Under the pieces are notes generated by a model. That model did not search any database and had not been told where the DNA came from. It worked only from the letters and a program-made list of their open reading frames with translations. From Candidatus Rifleibacteriota bacterium (lineage in GTDB: Bacteria > Muiribacteriota > Ozemobacteria > Ozemobacterales > Ozemobacteraceae), in contig JAQUZA010000035.1 of the NCBI GenBank assembly GCA_028691595.1, positions 1 to 13,550 of the forward strand: DNA of 13,550 nt, in the 5' to 3' direction. This document shows positions 11,930 through 13,550 of the stretch, one piece after another. The position numbers and the translations under genes were made by a program. Each line of letters starts with the position of its first letter. Positions within the stretch are counted from its first letter, which is position 1.

Positions 11930-13550
11930 TTATTGCTTCAGATGCCGTTCAAGCTGGCGTTTGGTGCCTTTGAAGGGAATTGCCTTTTCTGGTTCTTCGG
12001 GCCACGGATGTCTTGGGTAGCGCCCTTTCAGTTCGCCGACCACCTGGCGATAGCCGGTTTTCCAGAATGAAGCCAGATCTGCCGTAATCTGTACCGGTCG
12101 CCCGGCCGGTGAAAGCAGATGAATCAGCATTGGCTGCTGGCCATTGCATACTGCCGGCGTTGTGGCCATGCCGAAAAGTTCCTGGATTTTTACTGCCAGT
12201 ATTGGAGCGCTGTCTGGTTGATATTGGATTTTGATGCTGCTGCCGGAAGGCACCTCAAATCTCTCTGGTACAAGCTTTTCGAACTGTTCCCGGCGGTTCC
12301 ATGACAGCTGCTGCAGGTAAAGCTGCTCAACCGGCTGTTTTTGCAGGTCTGCGAAACTTCTGCAGTGCGCCGCCATTTCTTTTATCTGCTGCATTAACCA
12401 CTCTTCGTCGACAGCCGGAAAATCACGACCGGCAGCACTGCCTTTTAACAGGGCAACACGACTGATAAATTCAACCGTGTCGGGGTGATCGAGATTCATT
12501 GCCTGGCGCAGATTGGTAGACGCTGCCTGCAATAAAATCTGGCCAGCGGTTGCTGCCTCTTCATTGCGAATCGATGTTTCGTGGTCGTTGAGCAGCAGTT
12601 TGCCATACCACAAGCGTTCACGGGCAACGACCTTCTGTGTTGATTCTTTGAAGAAAATCTCGCGGTTTGGGCGACATGGTGCGCCATGTCCAGCTTTGAG
12701 CCAGTCAGAGCTGATTGCACAGCCGAGAAAAATGCGGCCATCGTTGGTGCCGGCCCGCAGCCGGGCATCTACCTTGAGGGCAAGAATGAACTCGTGGCTT
12801 TTCAGCAGGCCGCCCTGGCTGAGATTAAGACCCTGACCGCTACAGACAGTATATGAGGTCGACCCGGCCCCACCCCGTCTCATACAAACCCGATCAGGAA
12901 AAGCTGCCAGCAGGGCGCGATGCAGCAGATCTCTGCTGCTGTCACCATTTTTGGGGGCTGGCTGTGTCTGCTGGTTTCTGATCAGATCGAGAAGTTGTTT
13001 TTGTGTTTTATCGATGCGCCAGATGGTGTTGCGGTCGAGGCGAAGGCCCTGTCTATCACCTTGTTCGATCAGCTCTATACGCAGGTCGAGATCAGGGTCA
13101 GGGGAATTATTGTGCCCGGGCCCGGCATCAGCGTTAAAATTGCTGAGAATAATATCTTTCTCGCTAATAATGGCAGCTGCAAGAGCTGCCTGTCTGGCTA
13201 CTCCCAGGTCGGCCGCCGCCAGCAACATGCGCGCCAGCCGGGGTTCAACCGGAAGATCACAGATTTTGCGCCCGGTTGCTGTAATTCGGCCAATTTCGTC
13301 AACTGCCTGCAGCATCTGCAGCAGTTCAACTGCCCGGCTGATTTTTTCGCCGCCCGGGCTTTGCAGCCATTTGAATTCATGTGGGTTTTTGCAACCCCAT
13401 GCGAAGAGCTCGAGCACCGTCGGGGTTGGGTCAATACGCAAAATTTCAGGCTCTTCGCAATCGACAAGTTGATCGTGTTCGGCTTTGTGCCAGAGTCTTA
13501 TGGCACGACCGGCGCGCAATCGCCCGGCACGACCGGCACGCTGGGTGGCC
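11930..13550 (-). CDS. hrpB: HrpB, ATP-dependent helicase, C-terminal two thirds (5' end outside the window)
   Basis: About 539 residues are visible; the reading frame runs off the right edge. At the edge it reads ATQRAGRAGRLRAG, the helicase motif VI arginine-finger segment of DEAH-box enzymes, then AIRLW as in HrpB. The helicase-associated domain follows (PEILRIDPTPTVLELFAWG, then ELLQMLQAVDEIGRITATGR and LPVEPRLARMLLAAADLG). The HrpB-specific C-terminal region comes last, ending with LLSPAGRPVQITADLASFWK, YRQVVGELKGRYPRHPWPEE and a basic tail. Given the usual ~800-residue length, the missing part is the N-terminal ATP-binding domain. HrpB is a widespread bacterial RNA-helicase-like protein of poorly defined function. 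It converges on the rtc operon with a 460-base gap and is probably an independent unit. Confidence 0.95.
   Translation of the reverse strand, partial: ATQRAGRAGRLRAGRAIRLWHKAEHDQLVDCEEPEILRIDPTPTVLELFAWGCKNPHEFKWLQSPGGEKISRAVELLQMLQAVDEIGRITATGRKICDLPVEPRLARMLLAAADLGVARQAALAAAIISEKDIILSNFNADAGPGHNNSPDPDLDLRIELIEQGDRQGLRLDRNTIWRIDKTQKQLLDLIRNQQTQPAPKNGDSSRDLLHRALLAAFPDRVCMRRGGAGSTSYTVCSGQGLNLSQGGLLKSHEFILALKVDARLRAGTNDGRIFLGCAISSDWLKAGHGAPCRPNREIFFKESTQKVVARERLWYGKLLLNDHETSIRNEEAATAGQILLQAASTNLRQAMNLDHPDTVEFISRVALLKGSAAGRDFPAVDEEWLMQQIKEMAAHCRSFADLQKQPVEQLYLQQLSWNRREQFEKLVPERFEVPSGSSIKIQYQPDSAPILAVKIQELFGMATTPAVCNGQQPMLIHLLSPAGRPVQITADLASFWKTGYRQVVGELKGRYPRHPWPEEPEKAIPFKGTKRQLERHLKQ

Noticed and set aside
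12951..13472. Plus-strand Ser/Arg-rich frame opposite hrpB
   Set aside because: The minus strand encodes HrpB with strong family motifs throughout, so this is a shadow frame.
1..13550. CRISPR array, IS element, integrase or attachment site
   Set aside because: No regularly spaced direct repeats, transposase or recombinase coding sequence was seen. The CARF-type domain in RtcR is not evidence of a CRISPR system here.

Overview
The window holds bacterial DNA of moderate GC from an uncultured-looking, probably Gram-negative-type organism. It carries type IV prepilin-like genes, secreted proteins with Sec signal peptides, a sigma-54 promoter and an HrpB helicase. I cannot name the phylum. The first ~210 bases differ: they are visibly GC-rich, and their minus strand encodes a fragment of a phosphomannomutase/phosphoglucomutase. 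They join abruptly to the rest inside what would be a plus-strand gene. This looks like a chimeric assembly, or less likely a foreign insertion, at the left end.

Left block (about 213-2608): a 5'-truncated gene of unknown function followed by two overlapping genes for prepilin-like proteins, apparently one translationally coupled operon. Middle block (2763-5419): two tandem genes for secreted proteins. The first joins a Thr/Ala low-complexity linker to a domain with an HEMTH zinc-peptidase motif. The second carries two diverged copies of the same domain in which the zinc-binding residues are lost, separated by an Asn/Asp/Gly linker.

Central block (5481-11469): an RNA-repair locus. rtcR (sigma-54 activator with an N-terminal CARF-type sensor) is on the minus strand. 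It is divergent from a near-perfect -24/-12 sigma-54 promoter at 7186-7201. Downstream on the plus strand come a tRNA-like gene with a CAA anticodon but a class I short variable loop and a broken acceptor end (7289-7360), a ~390-base non-coding stretch with a long bulged hairpin that recalls Y RNAs (7420-7514), a slipin/SPFH gene, a second inverted-repeat-bounded non-coding segment (8877-9042), rtcA, and rtcB, whose Shine-Dalgarno sits in a small hairpin. The expected logic is that damaged tRNA activates RtcR, RtcR with sigma-54 RNA polymerase fires the operon, RtcA cyclises RNA 3' phosphates and RtcB ligates broken RNA. The least-described parts are the tRNA-like RNA and structured leader RNAs that seem to be co-transcribed with the repair enzymes.

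Right block: 11470-11929 is non-coding and unusually rich in inverted repeats. The minus strand from 11930 to the window edge encodes the C-terminal two thirds of HrpB, an ATP-dependent DEAH-type helicase, with a candidate terminator at 11840-11870.
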